DNA from: Chloroflexota bacterium
Lineage (GTDB): Bacteria > Chloroflexota > UBA11872
Direction: 5' to 3'
Assembly (NCBI GenBank): GCA_022821645.1
Contig: JAJEDE010000002.1
Coordinates: 1 to 64,000 of the forward strand
Length of the DNA: 64,000 bases
Shown here: positions 51,095 through 60,389 of the stretch, piece after piece
Position numbering within the stretch: the first letter of the stretch is position 1
Layout: every line of letters begins with the position of its first letter
Position numbers and translations under genes: made by a program
Notes under the pieces: generated by a model
What the model saw: the letters and a program-made list of their open reading frames with translations, nothing else
Database searches by the model: none
What the model was told of the DNA's origin: nothing

Positions 51095-51907
51095 ATGCAC
51101 ACCGCCTTGAATTTGATACGTCGCACTACCGAGGCGACAGCGTTTGATGCTGCGATCATCGCGATCATCATCATCAACGCGCTATTGCTGGGACTTGAAA
51201 CATCACCTGAGATAGATCGTAATTTCGGACAGTGGATTGATATTGGACACCAGATCACGCTTATTATATTCATCGTCGAAGCGATTCTGAAGATGACGGT
51301 ATCGGCTCCTCGTATTCTCGGTTATTTTCGCGATGGTTGGAACGTATTCGACTTTCTGATAATCGTCTTTGCCCTGGTACCGGCAACGGGGCAGTTCGCG
51401 ATGATCGCGCGGCTGGTGCGCTTGCTGCGGGTGCTGCGATTGATTTCGGCCATCAGGGATCTGCGACTGATAGTAACGGCGCTCGTTCGATCGATTCCGA
51501 GTGTCGGACACGTCATGCTCCTGATGGGCATCGTCGTTTATATTTACGCCATTATCGGCTACCATCTATTCGGCGAGCATGACCCGGAGAATTGGCGCGA
51601 TCTTGGCATTTCATTGCTCACGTTGTTCAATATCGTGACGCTCGAAGGATGGACTGAGGTTATGTATCGCGCGATGGCATTGAACGAGCTTTCCTGGATC
51701 TATTTCGTGAGCTTTGTTGTGATTGGAACTTTTGTCGTATTCAATCTGTTTATTGCAATTATTATCAACAATTTAGACGAAGCCAAGCTTGAGCGACTGC
51801 GGGAGTTGGAGTCGCCGCCGTCGAGAGAAGAGTTGCTGCGAGAGATTCGCGCCACACAGGACGCGCTGGAGCGACTGGAGCGTCGAATGCGAAACGATCA
51901 GGGATAG
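51095..51907 (+). CDS. Prokaryotic voltage-gated cation channel (NaChBac-like)
   Basis: 270 aa, single 6-TM domain (tetramer). S1 (AIIAIIIINALLLGLET), S2-S3 (IIFIVEAILKM...WNVFDFLIIVFAL), S4 with Arg every third residue (ARLVRLLRVLRLISAIRDLR, four regular positions), S5 (VMLLMGIVVYIYAIIGYHLFG), pore helix and filter TLEGWTEVMY, S6 (FVVIGTFVVFNLFIAIIINN) and a C-terminal coiled coil. The filter reads LEGW-T-E rather than the LESW of NaChBac-type sodium channels, resembling EGWTD of eukaryotic calcium-channel domain I. AT-richer than its neighbours. Confidence 0.9.
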   Translation: MHTALNLIRRTTEATAFDAAIIAIIIINALLLGLETSPEIDRNFGQWIDIGHQITLIIFIVEAILKMTVSAPRILGYFRDGWNVFDFLIIVFALVPATGQFAMIARLVRLLRVLRLISAIRDLRLIVTALVRSIPSVGHVMLLMGIVVYIYAIIGYHLFGEHDPENWRDLGISLLTLFNIVTLEGWTEVMYRAMALNELSWIYFVSFVVIGTFVVFNLFIAIIINNLDEAKLERLRELESPPSREELLREIRATQDALERLERRMRNDQG

Positions 51908-52022
51908 AGGCGAGGTACCAACGCGCGCTGTTGGCATGGCTGCGCGACGCGGCTACGGTGAGGGGCAGGCTCAGAGCGACGGCGACCCGGCGCGTCGTTC
52001 CGATGGGTAAAGGCGGCCTGAG

Positions 52023-53390
52023 GTGAAGGACCCCCAAACGCATGACGTGGCGAGTTCCTACGCCCTGTGGGAGCGCGCGAACCAGATTATTCCCGGCGGC
52101 TCGCAGCTGATCAGCCGACGGCCGTATGCCTTTGCCAATGGCGTGGCGCCGGTTTATGCCGAGCGCGGCAAGGGATCGCGGATCTGGGACGACCGGGGCG
52201 TGGAATACCTGGACTACGGGATGTCGGTGACCTCGGCGATCCTGGGATATGCCGATGACGTGGTGGACGCGGCCGTAGTCGAGCAGATCGGCAAGGGCAC
52301 GACGTACTCGCTGAACAGCGAGCGCGAGATCGAACTGGCGGAGTTGCTAATCGAGCGGATTCCGTGCGCGGAGATGGTGCGGTTCTCGAAGGGCGGCGGC
52401 GAGTCGTGCGGGATCGCCGTGCGCATCGCGCGCGGCGCCACGGGCCGGGATGTGGTGCTCTTCAGTGGCTATCACGGGTGGCACGACTGGTACCTGGCGG
52501 CGGGTCATTTGCAGGAGGGCGCGTTCGATCCGTTCGCGGTGCCGAATATCCAGCCGACCGGAGTGCCGAAAGCGCTGCGGGGCACCTCCATTCCGTTTGC
52601 GTGGGGGGACCTCGGGGCGCTTGAGCAACTCCTCGAACAGCACCGGGGCCAAGTCGCCGCGATCATGATGGAGCCGATTCTGCTGGGGGAACCGCCGCCG
52701 GAGGGCTACCTGGCCGGGGTGCGCGAGCTGGCGACGCGCGAGAATGTGGTGCTGATCTTTGACGAGGTCACAACCAATTTCCGGTATGGCGCGACGGGAA
52801 TCCAGGAGTTCGTGGGCGTGGTTCCGGACCTTGCGTGCTTTGCGAAGGCGATCTCGAACGGGTACGCCATGGGCGCGGTGGTGGGCCAGCGCTGGGTGAT
52901 GGAGCCGGCCTCGAACATGTTCGTCAGCAGCACCTACTGGAGCGACCTGGTGGGGATTGTGGCCGCAATTACGACGCTCACGGAGATCGAGCGGCGTGAC
53001 GTGCCGGCTGCTCTGGCGGCGTACGGCGAGCGCCTGCAGTCGGGCATGCGCGAGGTACTGGACGAGATGGACCTGCCGGTCGAGATTTCGGGTCTGCCGG
53101 CAACGCCAGGTTTCACGTTTACCGAGTCGTCCGACGCGGAGGCGACGAAAAAGCTGAACGTGCTGGTGGCACAGGAAACCGCCAAGCGGGGCGTTCTGTT
53201 CAATACGCATCCGCGCCATAGCTCGGCGCACAACGACCGCGACCTGGGTATCACGCTGGAGGCGTTCCGTGACGCGCTGGGGGTGGTGAAGGACGCCCTG
53301 GCGCGTAACTCCCTGGACGACGCGCTGGAGGCCAGCCTAGCGCCGGCGCTGATTCCGAGGCCTTCAGTGGAGCGACGCGGCTCGGAGTGA
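52023..53390 (+). CDS. Class III aminotransferase (glutamate-1-semialdehyde aminomutase-like)
   Basis: 455 aa, PLP fold type I. Conserved GGSQLISRRPYAF N-terminus, GYHGWHDWY (PLP ring stacking, about 149-157), Asp in LIFDEVTTNFRYG (about 246-258), Lys in CFAKAISNGYAMG (about 279). Related to HemL, but the substrate is probably another amino sugar or amino acid, as the gene overlaps a GNAT (4 bp) and is not near heme genes. GTG start at 52023 with GGAG-like sequence upstream. Confidence 0.88.
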   Translation: MKDPQTHDVASSYALWERANQIIPGGSQLISRRPYAFANGVAPVYAERGKGSRIWDDRGVEYLDYGMSVTSAILGYADDVVDAAVVEQIGKGTTYSLNSEREIELAELLIERIPCAEMVRFSKGGGESCGIAVRIARGATGRDVVLFSGYHGWHDWYLAAGHLQEGAFDPFAVPNIQPTGVPKALRGTSIPFAWGDLGALEQLLEQHRGQVAAIMMEPILLGEPPPEGYLAGVRELATRENVVLIFDEVTTNFRYGATGIQEFVGVVPDLACFAKAISNGYAMGAVVGQRWVMEPASNMFVSSTYWSDLVGIVAAITTLTEIERRDVPAALAAYGERLQSGMREVLDEMDLPVEISGLPATPGFTFTESSDAEATKKLNVLVAQETAKRGVLFNTHPRHSSAHNDRDLGITLEAFRDALGVVKDALARNSLDDALEASLAPALIPRPSVERRGSE

Positions 53391-53959
53391 TCGAGGACTG
53401 GCCGCCGCTGCCGGAGTGCATCCAGACGGCGCGCTGTCTGCTGCGGCCGTTCAGTACGGCGGACGCGGACGATGTGTTTGCCTATCGGCGTGATGCGGAG
53501 GTCCTGCGAAACATGCAGGTCGCACTGCCGTTCCGACGAGAGGACGCAGACGTCTTTGTCGCCACGCAGGTCTTGTCTGATTGGCACGAGCGGTGCGTGT
53601 GGGCCATGGAGCAGGACGGCCGCGTGGTTGGCGGGGTGAGTTTGCGGATTGCCCGTGGGAAACGGCGGGCGGAGGTTGGCTACGAACTGGCTCGATGGCT
53701 GTGGGGCGGCGGACTCATGACCGAGGCGGTGTCGGCCGTGATTGACGAAGCGTTCCGACGGCTGCCAATCATCAAGATCACGGCCACGGCAACTGCCGCT
53801 AATGTCCGGTCAATCCGGCTGCTGAAGAAACTTGGTATGCAGCGCGAGGCGCTGCTGCGACAGCACTGGGTGCACGGGGGACGAGTGCTGGACGAGGTGC
53901 GGTACGGACTCCTGCGTGACGAGTGGCAACCGCACGCCGCCGCCCGATTCGAGCAATAG
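53387..53959 (+). CDS. GNAT N-acetyltransferase
   Basis: 190 aa, GTG start overlapping the aminotransferase stop. RimJ/RimL-type: ARCLLRPFSTADADDVFAYRRD, VGYELARWLWGGGLMTEAV (acetyl-CoA motif, G-x-G-x-x-T-E; about 96-114), NVRSIRLLKKLGMQREALLRQHW at the C-terminus. Co-translation with the aminotransferase suggests it N-acetylates the amine made by that enzyme (inference). Confidence 0.88.
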   Translation: MIEDWPPLPECIQTARCLLRPFSTADADDVFAYRRDAEVLRNMQVALPFRREDADVFVATQVLSDWHERCVWAMEQDGRVVGGVSLRIARGKRRAEVGYELARWLWGGGLMTEAVSAVIDEAFRRLPIIKITATATAANVRSIRLLKKLGMQREALLRQHWVHGGRVLDEVRYGLLRDEWQPHAAARFEQ

Positions 53960-54210
53960 CCAAACCAAATCTCGTAACGCCGCAGGCGGTGACGCAGGGA
54001 ATCCATCGGCGCCTGGGCACGTTCATTGATCCCGGTGCGGACTCGTGACGAAGGAGACGCTTTGGGGCATATGGGCGCTTGCTGCTGATTCAGTCTCGGG
54101 CTCTTCCAGAGCCCTCCCAACCGCGGACCCGTGGTCGCCGCAGGGCGTGTTCGCGACGCGAAGACTCATGTGGTTCGACAGCGACCCGCAACATCCAGCA
54201 TGATCCGGGC
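53960..54210. other. Gap before the Gfo/Idh gene
   Basis: No gene recognised. The frame of the downstream gene is open from 54079, but its family N-terminus starts at 54211. Confidence 0.3.
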
Positions 54211-55251
54211 ATGCGAATGGCGCAGTATGGAATCGCTCACGATCACGCGCACGATAAGGCGCGCGTGCTGGGTGAGACCGAGGAAGTCGAATTCGTCGGC
54301 GTCTATGAGCCTGACAAAGAAAAAATCGAGCGTTTAGGCGGTCAGAAGGAGTACGAAGGCGTTCACTGGTTCGCAGCCAAGGAAGAGATGCTTGAAGACG
54401 AGAGCATTGTTGGAATTGCCGTCGAAGGTGAGATCTTCGACAACCTGCGTTTCGCTCGCGAGGCGCTGGAGCATGACAAACACGTCTGGCTGGACAAGCC
54501 GGCGGGTAACGACCTGGCCGAGTGGCGGGACGTGCTGGACATTGCGCGTGCACGCAAGCTGAATGTTCAGTTGAGCTATATGTATCGCTACGACCCAGGC
54601 TTTCAGTTTGTCCTGGACTGGGCAACGTCTGGCCGGCTGGGCGAGATTTTCTCCATTCGCGGTCGCCTGTCCGCCGCGCCGGGAAGCGCGGACCGGTGGA
54701 AGTTGTGGGAGTCGCCCGGCGTTCGCGCCGGCGGCATCGTCTTCATCATGGGCGGCCACCTGGTCGACATTTTCGTGTCAATCCTGGGCCGGCCGGATCG
54801 AGTGACCCGGTTTCAGCGGCACGATGCCGAGAGCTTCTCGTCCTTCGCGGAGGGCGAGTGGACGACCGATCCGCCGTGGTATTTCAACAACACGGCCGCC
54901 ATCTTCGAGTATCCGGAGGCCATGGTGACCCTTGAGTCCACCAACATGGAACTTGACTCGTGGGAGTCGCGGCGGTTCGAGGTCTACGGAACGCGCGGGA
55001 GCGTGATCCTGGAGCCGTTCGAGACGCGGCGCGGCAGCAGTGTCCGACCCGAGATACGGCTATGCCTGGACGAAGCTCGGGACGGATACGCCAAGGGCTG
55101 GCAGACGGTGCCGGTACCGCCAGCCCAGCGCTACTTCCCCGGCCTGGCGGCGCTGCTGGCGACGATCCGAGGGGAACAGCCGCCGGATCGCACGCTGGAG
55201 CACGAATTCCTGGTCCAAGAGACGCTGTTGCGGGCTATCGGGCTAGCCTGA
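54211..55251 (+). CDS. Gfo/Idh/MocA-family oxidoreductase
   Basis: 346 aa from ATG 54211 (MRMAQYGIAHDHAHDKARVL). The N-terminus reads GIAHDHA where a glycine-rich loop is expected, as in the branch with weak GxGxxG. Catalytic segment WLDKPAGNDLAEW (about 96-108), active-site SYMYRYDPGFQF (about 122-133), and GGIVFIMGGHLVDIF with the conserved His (about 172-186). Predicted NAD(P)-dependent sugar dehydrogenase. Convergent with the PhyH gene downstream. Confidence 0.88.
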   Translation: MRMAQYGIAHDHAHDKARVLGETEEVEFVGVYEPDKEKIERLGGQKEYEGVHWFAAKEEMLEDESIVGIAVEGEIFDNLRFAREALEHDKHVWLDKPAGNDLAEWRDVLDIARARKLNVQLSYMYRYDPGFQFVLDWATSGRLGEIFSIRGRLSAAPGSADRWKLWESPGVRAGGIVFIMGGHLVDIFVSILGRPDRVTRFQRHDAESFSSFAEGEWTTDPPWYFNNTAAIFEYPEAMVTLESTNMELDSWESRRFEVYGTRGSVILEPFETRRGSSVRPEIRLCLDEARDGYAKGWQTVPVPPAQRYFPGLAALLATIRGEQPPDRTLEHEFLVQETLLRAIGLA

Positions 55252-55293
55252 ACCGCAGCGCCGTCGTATTGGGCCGCATGTTGACCGCGTTGT

Positions 55294-56289
55294 CTATGCG
55301 CAGACGGGTTCGTCCCCCAGCCAGCGAAAGACGAAGTTCTCACCTTTGGCGGCAAGCCGCGTGCGGGCGTCGTACCAGAGCTGGGCCCACGCCTGCGGAT
55401 CCCGAAGCTCGCTAGAAGGATCGCGGCGGCTCCGCGCGACGAAATCCGGGAACGCGGGTCGGCCGGTTGGCTGACCGGTGGGGTTGTAGCGCAGGTCAAG
55501 GCTGACGCGGAAGTGGTCGCTGACATTGGGGCCAGAGCCGTGACAGGTGTACTTGTTGAAGATGATCACGTCGCCAGGCTCGGTTGGCACCGGCCTGACC
55601 CGATCAAGCTCCAGAAGCGCGTCGGGGATTGCGACCGGGTTCAGGCAGTGGGTTCGCAAGGCTCCCCGATGACTCTCCGGGATGACACGCAGACACCCAT
55701 TTTCGGGCGTTGCCGCCGAGAGCGAGATCCACACGGTGAGCATGTGCGTCTCGTCGGCAATCGGGTCGACCACACCGTTGTCCTGATGCCAGGGGTTCGC
55801 CCTCACCAGGACGTCGGTCGCGCCGTCCGGGAGCGCTTTCTCGGGTGGCTTGATGCGCACGTGCTGCACCGGGTTGGACGTTATCTCGGGGCCGATGACC
55901 GACTCGACAACGTCCAGGACCCCCGCATGCGTGAGGAGGTGAAAGACCGATGGGCCCAGCCACATGTGGGTATCCGGCTTGACATCCCGGTTGGGCAGGC
56001 TGCAGTCGAAGTACCTCGCGTGGTCGCGCCCGGAATCCTGGTAGACACGAATCATGCGGTCGCCGAATGGCAAATCGTCGTAGGTGGAGTCAATCTCGCC
56101 GCGCTCGTACAGCTCGTTCGCCAGTCGATCGAGCACCCGTGCGTAGTCGGCAAAGAGCGGGTCAATGAATGTTTCCGGGTCGATGACACCTTCGACCCGG
56201 AGGTATCCGTCATGCTCAAACTGCTGTAGCTGCTCGGCAGTGAGGAAGTGGTTCCGTGTCTCGGTACTCGGGGTCATGACCTGGTTCAT
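55294..56289 (-). CDS. Phytanoyl-CoA dioxygenase-family (PhyH) protein
   Basis: 331 aa from ATG 56289. Fe(II)/2-oxoglutarate dioxygenase jelly roll: HxD in NPWHQDNG (about 166-168), distal His in KYTCHGSGPN (about 248), Arg for 2-oxoglutarate in VSLDLRYNPTGQP. The N-terminus ETRNHFLTAEQLQQFEHDGYL is the usual PhyH start. A paralogue at 61032 is alike along its whole length. Hydroxylation of an unknown substrate is expected. Confidence 0.9.
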   Translation of the reverse strand: MNQVMTPSTETRNHFLTAEQLQQFEHDGYLRVEGVIDPETFIDPLFADYARVLDRLANELYERGEIDSTYDDLPFGDRMIRVYQDSGRDHARYFDCSLPNRDVKPDTHMWLGPSVFHLLTHAGVLDVVESVIGPEITSNPVQHVRIKPPEKALPDGATDVLVRANPWHQDNGVVDPIADETHMLTVWISLSAATPENGCLRVIPESHRGALRTHCLNPVAIPDALLELDRVRPVPTEPGDVIIFNKYTCHGSGPNVSDHFRVSLDLRYNPTGQPTGRPAFPDFVARSRRDPSSELRDPQAWAQLWYDARTRLAAKGENFVFRWLGDEPVCA

Positions 56290-56560
56290 GGCCGACTTCT
56301 CCTCGTTAAGCGGGACCCGGCCGAACTCCCCAAAAAGCCCAGCGTGGCCCTGCGGAAATATAGCACGGGGCAGTTCAGGCCCGAATGATCCAGGCGTTGC
56401 CGGATGGCGGCGATGTGGCCCGCGCTCCGCGTGCGGGGCCGAGTCAAGTCGCCGCAGACTCGGCGCACTCAAGCAAGCCGCCTCGACACTCAATCCAGGG
56501 ACGGCTCCCTTCTTCCGGCTACAATTGCTACGAAGGGCAGATAATTCAGGGGCAAAGCTC
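56290..56560. promoter_or_regulatory. Divergent intergenic region with TACAAT box
   Basis: Between the divergent PhyH and lipoprotein genes. A TACAAT -10-like box at 56520-56525 precedes the small lipoprotein gene by 35 bp; the same GCTACAATT context occurs at 60347-60355 before the second copy. No -35 of good quality was found, and no gene is seen. Confidence 0.35.
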
Positions 56561-56809
56561 ATGGCCAGCAGGAGTACTGAGCCACCATCGGTTCATGATT
56601 CGAAAGCCTGGCGGCGTCGGCAGTTCCTGGTTTTGCTTGGCTTGTCCCTGACTTCCGCGGGGCTGGCGGCATGCGGTGGCGATGGCAGCGGGGATGGTGG
56701 TGGTGCGGCGATCGACACGCAGCAGCTTCCAACGCCCTACTCGTTTCCCGGCACTTCCGACAAGGACAGCGTCCACGATTCGTGCATACCGGGACATCCC
56801 GGCTGCTAG
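56561..56809 (+). CDS. Tiny lipoprotein, copy 1
   Basis: 82 aa. N-terminus WRRRQFLVLLGLSLTSAGLAAC (RR-x-F and lipobox Cys near residue 37), then a short Gly/Asp linker and the C-terminal tail PTPYSFPGTSDKDSVHDSC. No folded domain: essentially a lipid-anchored peptide of about 45 residues. It shares the signal, ATG context and PTP-x-x-FPGT tail with copies at 60390 and 60680. Function unknown; a lipid-anchored scaffold, decoy or processed peptide are possibilities. Confidence 0.7.
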   Translation: MASRSTEPPSVHDSKAWRRRQFLVLLGLSLTSAGLAACGGDGSGDGGGAAIDTQQLPTPYSFPGTSDKDSVHDSCIPGHPGC

Positions 56810-56888
56810 GTCCGGTTGCCGAGAGCCTGATTGACACCAACAATGGCCCATTCGTTGCCTATTCGGGATTGTTGCGGTGCCGGCACAC

Positions 56889-58022
56889 ATGCGTGAACGG
56901 CCGCTTCCAGTGACGCGGGCCGCCGTGATTGGTCTTGGGCGTGTCGCCAGCACGTGGGACGAAGAACGGCACAAGTACGACGGCTGGCCATTGCCGCACG
57001 CACACATCGGGTGCATGGCTGAAGTACCTGAAATCGAGATCGTTGGTCTGTGTGACACGTGGCCCGAGCAGCGAGAGGCCGCCCGGATCAAATGGGGGAT
57101 CGACGCGCTATTCAGTGACTATCGCGAGATGCTGGAGAGAACTCGTCCGCAGATCGTCAGCGTGTGCACATCAATGAAGCCGCGCAAGGACATCATCCTC
57201 GAGATTGCCAACGGTGACTATGGGGTAAAGGCGATCTGGGCGGAGAAACCGCTCACATACTCGCTCGCGGATGCCGACGAGATCATTGAAGCCGTCCGAG
57301 GAAACAACATCACTTTGGCCGTGAACTGCACGCATCGCTGGCGGGATAGCTTCATGCAGGCTCGCGAAATGATCGATGCGGGCTATATCGGCGACGTAGT
57401 GCACGTATCGGGGAACCTCGCCTGCGACCTTTCGCAGAACGGCAGCCACCTGATTACCCGCCTGACGATGTTTACCGACGCCCCGGTTGCCTGGGTGGCC
57501 GGCGAAGCGGTGTCAGACGAAGCGGTTCGCGGCGACGACGACTTTGCCGGCAACGGCTACTTCGTGTGCCAAAACGGCGTACGCGGAGAATTCCGGGGCA
57601 TGCGCACCGGTGGACTGGAGATGACCTACGACATCACCGGCACCGAGGGCATGTTCCGGTTCACCGAAGACGGCCTGGTAGGTGACCTATGGGTGCTCGA
57701 CAAAGCCATCCCGGGTCAGCGGCGCGCCGCACCGGTGCGGCACATGTTCCGACCTGCCCAAAAGCCGCGAGCCACCGGAGTGCATGCCCTGTATGACCTG
57801 TTGCACTGCATCGAGACAGGCGAAGACTCGCGGTGTCCGGGGGAGGATGCGCGCGAGGCTCTTGAAATAGCGATTGCCGTCCGAGAGTCGCACCGACAAG
57901 GGGGAGGCCGAGTCGACCTTCCGATCGAGGATCGCAGTCTCGGAATTGTTTCTCGTGAGGTCTTGAATCATCCGCTGCCCCGAGCCATCGAGACTGCTCG
58001 TGAAGCAGCAGGCAGCGGATAA
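56889..58022 (+). CDS. Gfo/Idh/MocA-family oxidoreductase, tandem copy A
   Basis: About 377 aa from ATG 56889; GTG 56910 (VTRAAVIGLGRVAS) may be the true start. GLGRVAS Rossmann loop, AIWAEKPLTYSLADADE (about 118-134), NCTHRWRDSFMQ (about 145-156) and NGSHLITRLTMF (about 188-199). Clearly paralogous to the next gene (same DEE..KYDG, NGSHLIT and PGEDAREALEIAIA-x-RES features), suggesting duplication with divergence of substrate or a hetero-oligomer. Confidence 0.88.
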   Translation: MRERPLPVTRAAVIGLGRVASTWDEERHKYDGWPLPHAHIGCMAEVPEIEIVGLCDTWPEQREAARIKWGIDALFSDYREMLERTRPQIVSVCTSMKPRKDIILEIANGDYGVKAIWAEKPLTYSLADADEIIEAVRGNNITLAVNCTHRWRDSFMQAREMIDAGYIGDVVHVSGNLACDLSQNGSHLITRLTMFTDAPVAWVAGEAVSDEAVRGDDDFAGNGYFVCQNGVRGEFRGMRTGGLEMTYDITGTEGMFRFTEDGLVGDLWVLDKAIPGQRRAAPVRHMFRPAQKPRATGVHALYDLLHCIETGEDSRCPGEDAREALEIAIAVRESHRQGGGRVDLPIEDRSLGIVSREVLNHPLPRAIETAREAAGSG

Positions 58023-58038
58023 AACGTGGGAATGACAA

Positions 58039-59196
58039 ATGGCTAAGCTGAAAGTTGCTGTCATTGGCCTTGGCCGTATAGCAAGCACCATTGATGATGA
58101 AATCGAGAAATACGACGGAAATCAACTGCCCTATTCGCACATCGCGTGCTACCGGGCGGTCCCGGAAGTCGAGATCGTTGGCATGGCCGACACGTGGGAA
58201 GAACAACGTGAGTCCGCGCGGCAACGCTGGGGTTTCGACGCGCTCTATGCCGACTATCGGCAGATGCTTGAGGAAACACGGCCGGACATCGTTAGCGTTT
58301 GCACCTCGGCCAAACCGCGAGGAGAAATCCTTACCGCGATTGCCAAGGGTGGCTACGGCGTTAGAGCCATCTGGGCTGATAAACCAATCACCTTGTCGCT
58401 AGCCGAAGCCGACGAGGCAATCGATGCTTGCGCAAGGGCCGGCATTGTGCTCGCAGTCAACTGCACCCGTCGCTGGCGCGACGACTATCGGCAGGCTCTC
58501 GAGTTGCTCAACGACGGGGTCATTGGTGACCTGCTCTTCGTCCAGTCGAGGTCCCAGTCCGGTCTTTCGCACAACGGCAGCCATCTGATTACCACCCTCA
58601 CCATGTACATGCCCGGTCGGGCAACATCGCTTGTGGGAGAGGCCGTTCTTGACCCTGAGCATCCGGACAATGACTTCTCCGGCAGCGCCGTCATTTCATT
58701 TCCGGGCAACGTCCGAGGACACGTGCGGGCATTCGCGAACGGGCCTGCCGAAAACTCCCATGACATTGTGGGTACAAACGGAGCCATCCGGATCCTGCAC
58801 GACGGCCGCGAGATCGAACTGTGGACCCAGGAACCAGGGGCCGAGAATTACGCGAGCCAGAAGGGGCTGGGAGCGTTTGGTCGCCGGTTTTTCCCACCTC
58901 CTCGCCAGCGTCGGAGCGGCGGTGTGAACGCGATCTACGACCTTCTCGACTGCATTGAGACCGGCGATGCACCCCATTGCAGCGGCGAAGACGCCAGGGA
59001 AGCACTGGAGATCGCCATTGCCATCCGGGAATCCGAACGCCGGCGAAACCTCCCTGTCGAGCTTCCACTGCCAGACCGCAGTCTCAAGATCATTTCCACC
59101 GAAGTTGTACGCAGTGAGTTGCCGCGCGCGATTCTCCGCCAGCGTGAGGGAATGTCAGCCGCGGACTGGAAGAGGTGGCAGGCCCGGCGCGCCTGA
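58039..59196 (+). CDS. Gfo/Idh/MocA-family oxidoreductase, tandem copy B
   Basis: 385 aa, ATG 58039, 16 bp after the previous stop. Rossmann motif VIGLGRIAS (8-16), AIWADKPITLSLAEADE (about 113-129), NCTRRWRDDYRQ (about 140-151), NGSHLITTLTMY. Paralogue of copy A and in the same operon. Substrate unknown, most likely a sugar or inositol-like compound. Confidence 0.9.
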   Translation: MAKLKVAVIGLGRIASTIDDEIEKYDGNQLPYSHIACYRAVPEVEIVGMADTWEEQRESARQRWGFDALYADYRQMLEETRPDIVSVCTSAKPRGEILTAIAKGGYGVRAIWADKPITLSLAEADEAIDACARAGIVLAVNCTRRWRDDYRQALELLNDGVIGDLLFVQSRSQSGLSHNGSHLITTLTMYMPGRATSLVGEAVLDPEHPDNDFSGSAVISFPGNVRGHVRAFANGPAENSHDIVGTNGAIRILHDGREIELWTQEPGAENYASQKGLGAFGRRFFPPPRQRRSGGVNAIYDLLDCIETGDAPHCSGEDAREALEIAIAIRESERRRNLPVELPLPDRSLKIISTEVVRSELPRAILRQREGMSAADWKRWQARRA

Positions 59197-59310
59197 CGGC
59201 CGAGCTTCATCGAAGGGCCACGGGAGGAATCCACAGACGGAGGACGCAGCTCACCGTCCACGATCCGAATCGGTCAGATGCGCGGGGTCGGAGACGTAGT
59301 ACTTAGCTCT

Positions 59311-60123
59311 CTACTCGTCATACTCCGAGTAGTTGAAGACATCGGATGAACTGGTCGGAATCCATCCGAGTTCTTGCTTTGCCGGTGCTGTGTCCCGCCA
59401 TCGCCAGCGATTTTCAGAAATCGCATCGAAGACGCGGTACCGCATGTCGTCGGGGGCACCGAGGCACTTGTCGATCATCTGCGTTGTGTCAATGTGGCTC
59501 AAGTACCCCGAGAACTGCCGACGCGTTACGGGGCGATCGGAAGCCGAGACGTTTCCGAGACGGATAACAATGACGGACATATCGTAGTTGTCAGCGAAGT
59601 AGCGCGCGCAGGCTTCGCCAAACAGTTTTCCGACGTGATACGGGCTCGTCGGACGAGCAGCCCAGTCTGATGTCACCATGGGCCACACCTTGGGAACGTC
59701 CTCAAATCGTCCTTCCGATATCAGCGCATAGGGTGAATTCTCGTCCCGTTCGTATCCGTTCATCGTGCCCCCGGTGCTCATGAACACGACTCGCGACACA
59801 CCGGCTTCCTGTGCCGCTCGAAAGACGTTGACGGTGCCGTTTACCGTGATTGACATCGTTTGGCCCCAGCAGTCATCACAAGCGCGGGTTCCGCATGGAC
59901 AGTTGATATCGTCCGTATAGGCCGCAAGGTGAAGCACCTTTTCCACATTTGCAAATGCAGGTCGGATTGAGTTCAAGTCCGAGATGTCGGCCTGGATACA
60001 CGGGATTTCCGAAACAGGGCGTCGGTTAATTGCGCTGAAGACGTATCGGTCACTAAGGGCTTCGATCGTGATCCCACCAACCAAGCCACTCGCACCGGTG
60101 ATCAGGACTCTCTCTTTAGCCAT
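59311..60123 (-). CDS. NAD(P)-dependent sugar epimerase/reductase (SDR) with a Cys4 insertion
   Basis: 270 aa extended SDR. Cofactor motif TGASGLVGG (9-17), LHLAAY, catalytic Y162-x3-K166 in SPYHVGKLFGE, then RLGNVSASD. Between the NAD-binding strand and the next helix is CPCGTRACDDC (Cys75, 77, 82, 85), a C-x-C-x4-C-x2-C cluster that could bind Zn or an Fe-S centre and is not usual in this family. It is convergent with the Gfo/Idh pair. Confidence 0.85.
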   Translation of the reverse strand: MAKERVLITGASGLVGGITIEALSDRYVFSAINRRPVSEIPCIQADISDLNSIRPAFANVEKVLHLAAYTDDINCPCGTRACDDCWGQTMSITVNGTVNVFRAAQEAGVSRVVFMSTGGTMNGYERDENSPYALISEGRFEDVPKVWPMVTSDWAARPTSPYHVGKLFGEACARYFADNYDMSVIVIRLGNVSASDRPVTRRQFSGYLSHIDTTQMIDKCLGAPDDMRYRVFDAISENRWRWRDTAPAKQELGWIPTSSSDVFNYSEYDE

Positions 60124-60389
60124 CTCCTGGTCTCCCGACTCTAATCGCAGTCATTCTAACCTGTAGGCCGTGATTTCGTCGGGCTACATACTCCTCGACT
60201 TGACCTGGGACCCTGGGAGAGACGTGCTCGCTGCCCACCATTTCAATTGGCGCTGTGTCCCCACCCATGACCAGTCTGCTCGGCCTGATCGGCACCGCCG
60301 TTCCTACCAACGATCCGAGTCAGGCGCGTGGTCGACGAGCGCCCTCGCTACAATTACTGCGACAGCCGGATAGTTCAGAGACGAATCTC
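60124..60389. promoter_or_regulatory. Intergenic region with TACAAT box before lipoprotein copy 2
   Basis: TACAAT at 60349-60354, about 36 bp before the ATG at 60390, in the same GCTACAATT setting as upstream of copy 1. A GGATAGTTCAGAGACGAATC leader matches the equivalent GATAATTCAGGGGCAAAGC at 56540-56558. No gene. Confidence 0.35.

Noticed and set aside
50624-51100. 158-aa reverse ORF upstream of the channel
   Set aside because: No family features along most of it; only a short stretch matches the decayed cbiB in a different frame, so it is treated as part of that pseudogene.
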